Of a stretch of 64,000 bases of DNA, positions 40,606 to 47,578 are shown one piece after another (position 1 is the stretch's first letter; each line of letters begins with the position of its first letter). The notes below the pieces were generated by a model. That model was not told the DNA's origin, made no database searches, and worked only from the letters and a program-made list of their open reading frames with translations. The stretch covers positions 166,646-230,645 of the forward strand of contig CANJMF010000004.1 in assembly GCA_947475895.1 (NCBI GenBank), given 5' to 3'. A program made the position numbers and the translations under genes. The stretch comes from Fidelibacterota bacterium (GTDB lineage Bacteria; Pseudomonadota; Alphaproteobacteria; Rhodospirillales; Rhodospirillaceae).

Positions 40606-41190
40606 ATGGCAAAGAAACGCGCGAAATCCAAGAAGCCGGTCGGCAAGAAGAAAGCTCCCACGAAGAAAGTGGCGAAGAAAATCGCAAAGAAAAAAGCCAA
40701 AGCGGCGAAGGTGAATTACTTGCCGAAAGGCTTTCACACGGTTGTTCCTTACATGTGCGTGAAGGACGCGGCGTTTGCGTTGGAATTCTATAAAAAGGCG
40801 TTCGGCGCGAAAGAGATTCTACGCCTCACCTCGCCCGACGGAAAAATCGGCCACGCCGAATTCACCATCGGCGATTCTCATTTGATGATCGGCGACGAGG
40901 CGCCGCAAATGGGCGCCGTGAGCGCGGAAAGTATGGGCGGCTCACCCATTAAATTGAATATCTCGGTCAAAAATGTGGACGCCTTTTTTGCCAAGGCGCT
41001 CGCCAGCGGCGCGACCCTTGTGCGCCCGGTTATGGATCAGTTCTATGGTATGCGCAGCGGCATGGTGCCCGACCCGTTTGGCTATGCGTGGTTCATTGGA
41101 ACCCAGACCGAGATCGTGACTCCGGCCCAGCTCAAAAAACGCTGGGCGCGTATGGTCGCGGAAATGAAGGCGCCTGAGGCCAAAGCTTAA
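40606..41190 (+). CDS. VOC family (PhnB-like) protein with histone-H1-like N-terminal tail
   Basis: 194-residue protein. Residues 1-36 are almost only Lys, Ala, Pro and a few others (MAKKRAKSKKPVGKKKAPTK then KVAKKIAKKKAKAAK), resembling bacterial histone-H1-like or AlgP-type tails that bind DNA. Residues 38-190 form a glyoxalase/VOC fold of the PhnB type (FHTVVPYMCVKDAAFALEFYKKAFGAKEILRL; later VPDPFGYAWFIGTQTE). PhnB-like proteins have no settled activity. ATG 40606 has GGGAGA six bases upstream; a GTG at 40579 is less likely. The combination suggests nucleoid or polyanion association of a small-molecule-binding domain, but this is inference. Confidence 0.82.
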   Translation: MAKKRAKSKKPVGKKKAPTKKVAKKIAKKKAKAAKVNYLPKGFHTVVPYMCVKDAAFALEFYKKAFGAKEILRLTSPDGKIGHAEFTIGDSHLMIGDEAPQMGAVSAESMGGSPIKLNISVKNVDAFFAKALASGATLVRPVMDQFYGMRSGMVPDPFGYAWFIGTQTEIVTPAQLKKRWARMVAEMKAPEAKA

Positions 41191-41200
41191 AAACCGGGTC

Positions 41201-41242
41201 TTGACCTAGGTCAAAGCGTAGGGGCTGCAGCAGGCCTATACC
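41201..41242 (+). promoter_or_regulatory. FNR/CRP-type palindrome and possible class II promoter
   Basis: TTGACCTAGGTCAA at 41201-41214 is a perfect 14-base palindrome of the TTGAC-N4-GTCAA type recognised by FNR/FixK/DNR regulators. A TATACC lies at 41237-41242; with the dyad centre at 41207.5 this gives a start near 41249, i.e. the site is centred at -41.5 as in class II activated promoters. It lies in the 342-base gap between the VOC gene and the membrane-anchored hydrolase. Confidence 0.55.
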
Positions 41243-41264
41243 CATGGCTATGCAGCCCCGTTTT
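41221..41264 (+). terminator. terminator-like hairpin after the VOC gene
   Basis: GGGGCTGCA (41221-41229) pairs perfectly with TGCAGCCCC (41251-41259); a weaker inner pairing GGCC/GGCT is possible; GTTTT follows. It may terminate the VOC transcript. It overlaps the proposed -10 of the FNR-type promoter, so the two readings compete. Confidence 0.45.
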
Positions 41265-41532
41265 GTAACTTCGCACCGCCACCCCCATCCTGGCCGCCGC
41301 AGCCGTCGCGTACGGCGCCGGATCGCGCATCGCCGCACCGACTCTAAGACGCGCCTCGCGACATCGCGCGCGGCCTGCGCGGTTTTTATGGTTCCCGCCA
41401 CCGCTCAGCCGAACGGCGCATGGCTTAATTAAGCGCGCCAAAACGAATCCTCCGCCGGTTGCACGCAATCTCGATCATTCAACGAAACAAAGTGGCCTCC
41501 TAAACCATTTCTATGGTCGAGGAGTTCGATCA
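41249..41532 (+). other. gap of the 41191-41532 interval: leader or possible small RNA
   Basis: No convincing gene. An Arg-rich 62-codon frame (41244-41432) looks like an out-of-frame product of GC-rich DNA. A short GC stem CGCGC (41367-41371)/GCGCG (41377-41381) with T5 at 41383-41387 could end a transcript of about 140 bases starting near 41249. Otherwise the region would be a long leader to the hydrolase at 41533. Confidence 0.3.
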
Positions 41533-42615
41533 ATGGTTCAGATGTCCCATAGCGCCGTGCAAACCGGCGACTTCGGGGGGGAAAGAAAAAGCCTAAAATC
41601 ACAAGAGCCACTCACAACCCTCAGCTGCCGCATTCTTGCCGCTCTTCGAACACTTCGCGGCCACCGTGTTCTAGGTCTTTTACTTACCGGCGCACTTCTT
41701 CTGACGTTCGGCGTTAGCCACATTTATCGAAATTTCAAACAAGCTATTCACGCCGCCGAGGAGCGTCTCGGCGCGCACAGCAAAATTGTGCTGACCAAAA
41801 TGGGTCCAATTGAATACGCCGATACCGGCCAAGGCCCGGTCATTTTGCTTATTCACGGCGCCGGCGGCGGGTCAGACCAGGGTTATGAAATCGGTCAGAC
41901 ACTTTCGACGCATGGCTTTCGCACCATTGCCGTTTCGCGCTTTGGCTATCTCGGCACGCCAATGCCGGCAGACGCCTCTCCGGCCGCGCAAGGCGATGCT
42001 TATGCCGCGCTGTTAGACGCATTGGAAATTCGCGACGCGACCGTTGTTGCGGCCTCGGCGGGCACACCGTCGGCTTTGCAGTTCGCCATTCGCCATCCCG
42101 ACCGTGCGAAATCGCTCGTCCTGATGGCGCCCGCAACATACGTGCCACGCGCCAACAACGCCCCGTCGCTGCACATTACGCAAACAACGCGTCGGGTGCT
42201 TAACCTCGCGGTAAGTTCGGACTTTCTGTTTTGGGCGGGCACGCGCCTCGCGCAACCGCTTCTGATCAAGTCGTTGCTGGCGACGTCGCCTGAAATGCTG
42301 GAAGCCGCCGACGATACCGAGCGCGAACGCGCCGCCCATGTGCTCGACATGGTGCTGCCGATCTCGGCGCGCCGCGCCGGCCTGCTGCATGACGTGGGCA
42401 TCGTGACCTCATTGACCCGTTTCGACCTGGAAAAAATTAAAGCCCGGACGCTGATCTTCAGCGCGGCAGACGACTATTTCGGAACGTATGAAGCGGCGCA
42501 GTACACGGTCGGTCAAATTCCAGGCGCCCGTTTCGTGGGTTTCAAAGACGGCGGCCATTTGGCTGTCGGCCATGAAAAAGAAGTGCTGGCCGAAATGCTC
42601 GCCTTCTTAAAGTGA
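41533..42615 (+). CDS. membrane-anchored alpha/beta hydrolase
   Basis: 360 residues. A polar N-terminus of about 40 residues precedes one hydrophobic helix (about 46-64, VLGLLLTGALLLTFGVS), then an alpha/beta hydrolase domain: oxyanion region ILLIHGAGGGSDQGYEIGQ, nucleophile elbow AASAGTPS, in which Ser fits the pattern A-x-S-x-G, acid candidate in FSAADDYFG and final GGHLAVGHEKE with the catalytic histidine. It is probably anchored in the inner membrane with the catalytic domain outside the cytosol. A GAGGAG precedes the ATG. A gene for a small exported protein follows after six bases, so the two are co-transcribed. The substrate is unknown. Confidence 0.82.
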   Translation: MVQMSHSAVQTGDFGGERKSLKSQEPLTTLSCRILAALRTLRGHRVLGLLLTGALLLTFGVSHIYRNFKQAIHAAEERLGAHSKIVLTKMGPIEYADTGQGPVILLIHGAGGGSDQGYEIGQTLSTHGFRTIAVSRFGYLGTPMPADASPAAQGDAYAALLDALEIRDATVVAASAGTPSALQFAIRHPDRAKSLVLMAPATYVPRANNAPSLHITQTTRRVLNLAVSSDFLFWAGTRLAQPLLIKSLLATSPEMLEAADDTERERAAHVLDMVLPISARRAGLLHDVGIVTSLTRFDLEKIKARTLIFSAADDYFGTYEAAQYTVGQIPGARFVGFKDGGHLAVGHEKEVLAEMLAFLK

Positions 42616-42621
42616 GGTTAC

Positions 42622-42987
42622 ATGCGTGCGGTTTTCCTTGTCGTCGGTTTTTGGTTCATGGCGGGTTTGATGTGCATCACGGCTGTGCAAGCCGCCGAGC
42701 CGCCTATTTCCGATCAAGACCAAGCTGCACTTGATCAAAAGCTTGAACGTGAACGTGACGCTGCCAGCGCACCTGCAGAACTGCAGCCCTGTGTTGGATG
42801 TATCTTAAAGCGTCCGTTGCCGCTTGAAGTTAGAAGCACTGCCGCCGAGCGTGTACCGGGCGCCATTCCCACCGCCCAACGTGGAACCACGGGCATTCCG
42901 CCAACCGAGACAGTCGCGCAGCCTCTGGCGCCTTCGACGCCGGTCACACAGAAAATTCCGGGCCTTGCACCGAGCGTCGCCCGGTAA
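42622..42987 (+). CDS. hypothetical exported protein with QRGTTGIP motif
   Basis: 121 residues, not recognised. N-terminal signal peptide (MRAVFLVVGFWFMAGLMCI, cleavage likely near VQAAEPP), then a short charged helix (DQDQAALDQKLERERDAAS), a CVGC pair (about 57-60) and a Pro/Thr-rich C-terminus containing QRGTTGIP. The same QRGxTGIP motif closes the protein encoded at 43048. It follows the anchored hydrolase by six bases and should be made with it. The periplasmic CxxC could be redox-active or bind a metal, but there is no thioredoxin fold around it. Confidence 0.65.
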   Translation: MRAVFLVVGFWFMAGLMCITAVQAAEPPISDQDQAALDQKLERERDAASAPAELQPCVGCILKRPLPLEVRSTAAERVPGAIPTAQRGTTGIPPTETVAQPLAPSTPVTQKIPGLAPSVAR

Positions 42988-43011
42988 CTGGCTTTCCTCT
43001 GTTCGCGCCAC

Positions 43012-43041
43012 CTCGACATACCTTTAGGTTAAAGGTATTGT
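43012..43041 (+). promoter_or_regulatory. promoter with PadR-type dyad operator (site 1)
   Basis: ATACCTTTA (43018-43026), GGT, TAAAGGTAT (43030-43038) is a perfect nine-base inverted repeat, core ATACC-N11-GGTAT. It sits in the spacer of TCGACA (43013-43018)-N17-TATTGT (43036-43041). The predicted start coincides with the ATG of the next gene (43048). The first 15 bases, CTCGACATACCTTTA, recur exactly at 43696 before padR. Confidence 0.65.
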
Positions 43042-43047
43042 CGCTTT

Positions 43048-43695
43048 ATGTCCTCTGCCCTTTGGCGACGCCGTATTATTGTCGGCACCATCGTCGTGCT
43101 TGCGCACGGGCTGGGCGTTTATGCGCTTTTCGTCGCGCGTGGTTTTTTACATGCACCCCGGGTCGTCGGCGCCGCGCCGCCGCTGATATGGCTGGCGCTT
43201 CCGAATACGACGCACGCGCCAACAACTGGAGCGCTACTATTCTCGTTAGTCCCGCCTAAGCTCATCACTCTTCCACCGTTAGATTTTTCTACGGCCCTTA
43301 CTTTTTTGCCCGCAGAGCAACCGGACCCGGCGCTAACGGCGTTGCGGGATTATCTCGCGTGCACAGGGCCGGGCACGAAGCCTGTTGGCGAGGCGGGAAA
43401 ACACTGCGACGACGTACTGCGCGCTTTAAAAAAAATGCCACTGGCAGAGCATATACCGACCGAAAAAGAGAAAGCTCTGGAGCGCCAGTTTAAGCGGGAA
43501 AAAGCCTTCGGCGATGCGCCGATAACCCTGCCATGCTTTCCACCCACACCGTTTACGCCCCTTTGCCTCATCGCGGCTGCCGCCAAAGGCGATCTTGCCG
43601 CCGGCAGCTACGCCTTGCCGTCGAGACCGGGCGCAGTTTCCCCGCCACAGCGCGGCGTAACAGGAATCCCGGATCTTTCTAAAGGCATGCGTTAG
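43048..43695 (+). CDS. hypothetical membrane-anchored protein with QRGVTGIP motif
   Basis: 215 residues, not recognised. One N-terminal membrane helix (about 11-31, IVGTIVVLAHGLGVYALFVARG), then a Pro/Leu-rich region, and a cysteine-containing part (LACTGPG, KHCDDVLRALKK, TLPCFPPTPFTPLCLIAAA) with four cysteines after the anchor that could form disulfides outside the membrane. The C-terminus is PPQRGVTGIPDLSKGMR, sharing QRGxTGIP with the exported protein just upstream. No ribosome binding site is visible, and the predicted transcription start coincides with the ATG, so translation may be leaderless. Control by the adjacent PadR protein is likely from the shared operator. Confidence 0.65.
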   Translation: MSSALWRRRIIVGTIVVLAHGLGVYALFVARGFLHAPRVVGAAPPLIWLALPNTTHAPTTGALLFSLVPPKLITLPPLDFSTALTFLPAEQPDPALTALRDYLACTGPGTKPVGEAGKHCDDVLRALKKMPLAEHIPTEKEKALERQFKREKAFGDAPITLPCFPPTPFTPLCLIAAAAKGDLAAGSYALPSRPGAVSPPQRGVTGIPDLSKGMR

Positions 43696-43725
43696 CTCGA
43701 CATACCTTTAACTTCGCGGTATACA
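43696..43725 (+). promoter_or_regulatory. padR promoter with dyad operator (site 2)
   Basis: ATACC (43702-43706)-N11-GGTAT (43718-43722), preceded by the same CTCGAC as site 1. It lies within TCGACA (43697-43702)-N17-TATACA (43720-43725), giving a start near 43732 and a 19-base leader to padR. Position inside the promoter predicts autorepression. Confidence 0.65.
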
Positions 43726-43750
43726 TTGAAGTTCAGTGTATGGAGTTGCC

Positions 43751-44101
43751 ATGGCCGCCCGAAAAACCAATCCCGATTTCATGACCGGCGTGCCCGAGCT
43801 ATTGGTGCTGCGCCTACTCTCCGACAACGAGATGTACGGGTACGAGCTTGTACAGGCCGTTCAGGACGCCACGGGCGCGGAGATTTCACTGGGCGAAGGC
43901 GTGATTTACCCCACGCTGCATGCACTTGAAGAACAGGGCTGCTTAAGGTCGCGGCGCAAGGCCGTCTCGGGGCGCACCCGCGTCTATTACACAACAACGG
44001 CCGCCGGACGAAAGCGCCTCGGCGTCATGATCGGCGAATGGCAGCGTATAACAAATGCCGTCGGCAGCCTTGTAAAGGGGAGCAGCCATGCAACAGCTTG
44101 A
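43751..44101 (+). CDS. PadR family transcriptional regulator
   Basis: 116-residue winged-helix repressor of the PadR family (short type, without a long C-terminal dimerisation arm). The recognition region reads LLSDNEMYGYELVQAVQDATGAEISLGEGVIYPTLHALEEQGCL followed by the wing RKAVSGRTRVYYTTTAAGR. ATG 43751 has GGAG five bases upstream; a GTG at 43736 would add five residues. It overlaps the HAAS membrane gene by 14 bases, the standard PadR-HAAS arrangement in which a membrane sensor controls the repressor. The dyad in its promoter is repeated before the 43048 gene, its probable second target. Confidence 0.92.
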   Translation: MAARKTNPDFMTGVPELLVLRLLSDNEMYGYELVQAVQDATGAEISLGEGVIYPTLHALEEQGCLRSRRKAVSGRTRVYYTTTAAGRKRLGVMIGEWQRITNAVGSLVKGSSHATA

Positions 44102-44837
44102 ACATCTGCGCAAACGCCTCCTGGATGGCGGTGTCGCGCCGCGGCATGTACGTCGTACGCTGACTGAGTTGCGCGATCATTACGACGACGCTTTGCGTGA
44201 CGAAGAATTGCGGGGGCTTATGGGCGAATCTGCCAAGCAGGCCGCCCAAGCTCGTATGGGCGATAGCGATGTCATCGCACAGAGCATCATTGCGCGACCG
44301 GAACTGCAGTCGCTCGCGGCGAAGCACCCGCGCCTCATTTTTGGGGCTGCGCCGATTTTGTTGTGGATTGCAGGCATGCTGCTGATGGTGGTGACCTTCG
44401 TCGCAACGATAGCGACCGCTGACAAAACCGGTTGGCTCCCGACGCACGGGCCGGAGTTGGGCGTACGGATAGGCGGTGCGGTGAACGCTGCTTGCATTTT
44501 CGCCAACTGGGTGTTGCCCGTCCTCTTGGAAATGTTTTTGATTTACATGGCGGCTCGACAACGCTTGGCGCTGCGTTGGCCGTTGATTGGCGCGGCCATC
44601 ATTGCGCTCGTAACCGGCACAACGACAATCTTTGTGATTTTCTCATCTACGATGGGGGAGCCCAATAAACTGATAATAACCTCCTCTCTACTTCCCTTTC
44701 TGCTGCCATTTACAAACGCCGTCGGAAACATGGATACGAGTCTGCTCGCGAGAGGCGTATTGCGGAGCATTGTAATGGTAGCAATCATGCTCGCCCCTTA
44801 CCCTCTCAGGATGTGGCGACAAAAGAAAACCGTTTAG
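44088..44837 (+). CDS. HAAS-domain (DUF1700-like) membrane protein, PadR partner
   Basis: 249 residues. The N-terminal about 75 residues form a helical HAAS signalling domain (LEHLRKRLLDGGVAPRHVRRTLTELRDHYDDALRDEELRGLM ... ARMGDSDVIAQSIIARPEL), the domain known to work with PadR repressors. Five or so membrane segments follow (about 83-107, 127-156, 162-184, 194-211 and 224-242). It is read together with padR by a 14-base overlap. The signal it senses is unknown; membrane or envelope state is the usual inference. Confidence 0.8.
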   Translation: MQQLEHLRKRLLDGGVAPRHVRRTLTELRDHYDDALRDEELRGLMGESAKQAAQARMGDSDVIAQSIIARPELQSLAAKHPRLIFGAAPILLWIAGMLLMVVTFVATIATADKTGWLPTHGPELGVRIGGAVNAACIFANWVLPVLLEMFLIYMAARQRLALRWPLIGAAIIALVTGTTTIFVIFSSTMGEPNKLIITSSLLPFLLPFTNAVGNMDTSLLARGVLRSIVMVAIMLAPYPLRMWRQKKTV

Positions 44838-44881
44838 CGCGACCTCTTGTCTCAGGGCAGCGACGCACCGATAGTAGGTGC

Positions 44882-45331
44882 ATGACCGTCGAAGCCGAAG
44901 TCCAACGCCTCTACGACACCATGATCGACGCCTGGAACCGGCGTGATGCGGCGGGCATGGCGTGGGCCTTTGCCGCGGACGGAAGTCTGGTGGGATTCGA
45001 CGGCACACAGGTGAACGGGTCGAAGAATATTGAGGCGCACCTCGCGCCGATTTTCGCCCACCATCCCACACCCGCTTTTGTGACCTTAACGCGCGAAGTG
45101 CGCACGCTCGGTAACGGTACGGTGATTCTGCGCGCCGACACCGGCATGATTCAGCAGGGCAAGGCCGAAATCAATTCGGCGCTCAATGCCGTGCAAAGCC
45201 TCGTCGCCGTGCGGCGCGATGGCCGTTGGCAAGTGGCGCTGTTTCAGAATACCCCGGCGGCCTTCCATGGCCGCCCGCAAGAGGTCGAAAGATACACGGC
45301 TGATTTGCGCGGAGCCGCTCTCAAGCGGTAA
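44882..45331 (+). CDS. SgcJ/EcaC-type NTF2-like protein
   Basis: 149-residue NTF2/SnoaL-fold protein of the SgcJ/EcaC group: EAEVQRLYDTMIDAWNRRDAAGMAWAFAADGSLVGFDGTQVNG at the N-terminus and VAVRRDGRWQVALFQNTPAAFHGRP at the C-terminus are the family pattern. The function of this group is not established. I start at ATG 44882; an earlier in-frame ATG-like start at 44813 would lie inside the HAAS gene. The 3' end overlaps the converging DUF2177 gene by 11 bases. It may be read through from the padR operon (44-base gap). Confidence 0.8.
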   Translation: MTVEAEVQRLYDTMIDAWNRRDAAGMAWAFAADGSLVGFDGTQVNGSKNIEAHLAPIFAHHPTPAFVTLTREVRTLGNGTVILRADTGMIQQGKAEINSALNAVQSLVAVRRDGRWQVALFQNTPAAFHGRPQEVERYTADLRGAALKR

Positions 45332-45722
45332 TTTTGCGGCTGATCCACACGCCGGCACCGCATGCGATTGCACCGGCGCTCATTCCCCATCCCATATCCG
45401 CGACCGTGACCACACCCGACCAACCAATGAGCGTCGCGTGATTGGTAAGGTCGTAGGCACCGTAGGCCACTAACCCGAATAGGCCGCCTTTGAGTGCACC
45501 GGAAGTCCCTTCGGCAAGCGCGGGGCGTAATACAAAGATCGTTAGCCCTACGGTGTATAAGACGTAGAACGCCGCAGCCGCGATGAGATTGGGTTCATCG
45601 GCCAACAGCGCGCCGATGTAGGGGCGATAAATGACGTCGGCCATTGATATCAGCCACGTCAAATCCAACACGAGTAAAACGGCAAACGTCGCGACAACAG
45701 CAACGACGAGCCGCTTGCTCAC
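45321..45722 (-). CDS. DUF2177 family membrane protein
   Basis: 133-residue integral membrane protein of the DUF2177 family, function unknown, four predicted membrane helices (about 5-26, 43-64, 74-94 and 103-124). Family segments include LDLTWLISMADVIYRPYIGALL and GGLFGLVAYGAYDLTNHATL. It starts at GTG 45722 overlapping the pepP stop by four bases, so it is translationally coupled to pepP. It converges with the NTF2-like gene. Confidence 0.85.
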   Translation of the reverse strand: MSKRLVVAVVATFAVLLVLDLTWLISMADVIYRPYIGALLADEPNLIAAAAFYVLYTVGLTIFVLRPALAEGTSGALKGGLFGLVAYGAYDLTNHATLIGWSGVVTVADMGWGMSAGAIACGAGVWISRKITA

Positions 45723-47533
45723 GTCAGCGCCTTGGTCGCGTCGGCGAGCCATAGTTTCGTTTCGGCGTCCACGAGCGGCGATACCGTTTCACGCACGCGC
45801 GCATGATAGGCGTTCAACCACACCTTCTCTTCCGCGGTTAACAATGACGATTCAATCATGTTGAGATCGATGGGCGCCAAGGTGAGCGTCTCGAATTCCA
45901 GCAAAGGTTTTTCGGCGCCCTCCGCTTCGACTTGGCGCACGGCCACGAGATTTTCGATGCGAATACCGTAAGCGCCGGTTTTGTAATATCCAGGCTCGTT
46001 AGAGATTACCATTCCGGGCTCAAGCGCGACCGTATTGCCAACCTTGCTAATGCGCTGCGGCCCCTCATGCACGCTGAGGAACGTTCCAACACCGTGTCCG
46101 GTGCCGTGATCGTAATCGAGCCCTTCGCGCCAGAGCGGTGCGCGCGCCAGCGCATCGAGCTGGCTGCCAGTTGTGCCTTTCACAAACCGCGCTGAACCAA
46201 GTGCAATATGCCCCTTCAACACCAGCGTGAAGCGGTGCTTCTGTTCCGCGGTCGCTTTGCCCACCGCCAACGTGCGGGTGACATCAGTTGTCCCATCGAG
46301 GTACTGCCCGCCGGAATCGATCAGCAGCACCATATCGGGTTGGATTTTCGCCGCGGTTTTCGGATGCGCGCGGTAGTGCACAATTGCGCCGTTGGCGCCG
46401 GCTCCGGCGATGGTCGGAAAGCTGGGACCGTGAAACAGATTGCTCTCGGCACGAAACGCCTCGAGCCGGTCGGCGGCGGTAATTTCGGTCAGCGTGCCCT
46501 TGGGCGCTTCTTTCGAAAGCCACGCGAGGAAACGCGTGAGCGCCGCGCCGTCACGGATGTGCGCCTCGCGCACACCTTGAAGTTCGGTCGGGTGCTTGTT
46601 GGCTTTGATCGCCATTACGGGATCGGCGCTCACCTGCGCCTTGCGTCCACTGGCGGTTATGGAATCGATGAGCCAGCGCGACGCAGAATCGCGGTCGACG
46701 CCAATGGTCGCAACGGCGGGGTCGAGACGCTTCAACGCATTCGCTAGGCCGTCGTAAGGCTCAACGGCCACATCCGCGCCTAAGTGTTTGCGCACTTCGT
46801 CTGATATCTTTTCCTGATCCATGAACAGCACGGCTTTGCCGTCGGAAAACAAAAGTGCATAGCCATAACTGACGGGCGTGCATTCAACATCAGCGCCGCG
46901 AATATTGAACAGCCACGCGATCACGTCCAAAGCCGAATGCAGAAATGCGTTTATGCCTTCGGCCTTCAAGACCTTTCCCACCAGAGCGCGTTTCTCGGCG
47001 CTTGAGCGGCCGGCGAATTTCTCGGGATAGATCGTTGCCGGGGTTTTGGGACGCGACGGTTGATCATGCCAAATTTGATCGATGAGATTGTCGCCAAGCG
47101 GCTTAAGAATCGCGCCGACTTTCGCAGCCGCCGTTTCAATTCGCGCCAATCCTGCCGGCGTGTGCAGCCGTGGATCGAAGCCCAGCTTCGTGCCGTTCTT
47201 AAGATGCGACGCAATCCACTCCGACACTGGCTCATCGACCATGTGGCGGTATTCGTACAACGTACCGTCGACCTGATCGCGCACTTGCAGCGTATAGCGC
47301 CCGTCGACAAAAACCGCCGCTTCATTGCGCGTCGCAATCGCGGCGCCTGCCGAGCCCTTGAAGCCCGTCAACCATGCGAGGCGCTCGGCATAAGGCGCCG
47401 CGTATTCGCTTTGATGCTCGTCGCCATGGGGGATGAGAAAGGCGTCAACGCCGGCCTGGGTCATGGCGGCGCGGAGCGCGGTCAAGCGGTCGGCGCTGAT
47501 GGGGTCGGGCGTCAGGTGCGGAATGGTGTCCAT
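45719..47533 (-). CDS. Xaa-Pro aminopeptidase (aminopeptidase P, large type)
   Basis: Dinuclear metallopeptidase removing N-terminal residues before proline, 604 residues. Two creatinase-like N-terminal domains precede the pita-bread catalytic domain, as in the large XPNPEP1-like enzymes; this architecture distinguishes it from the 440-residue E. coli PepP. Metal ligands lie in LLIDSGGQYLDGTTDVTRT (two Asp), GTGHGVGTFLSVHEGP (His), SNEPGYY (Glu) and GIRIENL (Glu). A C-terminal extension (DLNMIESSLLTAEEKVWLNAYHARVRETVSPL) matches the peptidase_M24_C domain. It lies downstream of prmA (45 bases) on the same strand. Confidence 0.92.
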   Translation of the reverse strand: MDTIPHLTPDPISADRLTALRAAMTQAGVDAFLIPHGDEHQSEYAAPYAERLAWLTGFKGSAGAAIATRNEAAVFVDGRYTLQVRDQVDGTLYEYRHMVDEPVSEWIASHLKNGTKLGFDPRLHTPAGLARIETAAAKVGAILKPLGDNLIDQIWHDQPSRPKTPATIYPEKFAGRSSAEKRALVGKVLKAEGINAFLHSALDVIAWLFNIRGADVECTPVSYGYALLFSDGKAVLFMDQEKISDEVRKHLGADVAVEPYDGLANALKRLDPAVATIGVDRDSASRWLIDSITASGRKAQVSADPVMAIKANKHPTELQGVREAHIRDGAALTRFLAWLSKEAPKGTLTEITAADRLEAFRAESNLFHGPSFPTIAGAGANGAIVHYRAHPKTAAKIQPDMVLLIDSGGQYLDGTTDVTRTLAVGKATAEQKHRFTLVLKGHIALGSARFVKGTTGSQLDALARAPLWREGLDYDHGTGHGVGTFLSVHEGPQRISKVGNTVALEPGMVISNEPGYYKTGAYGIRIENLVAVRQVEAEGAEKPLLEFETLTLAPIDLNMIESSLLTAEEKVWLNAYHARVRETVSPLVDAETKLWLADATKALT

Positions 47534-47578
47534 CCCTGAAACCTAATCGCCGCCGCGGCACCTTTCAACGCCGCAGGC

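Noticed and set aside
41244..41432. 62-codon Arg-rich frame
   Set aside because: Composition of out-of-frame GC-rich DNA, overlaps the hairpin at 41221-41264, and has no ribosome site.
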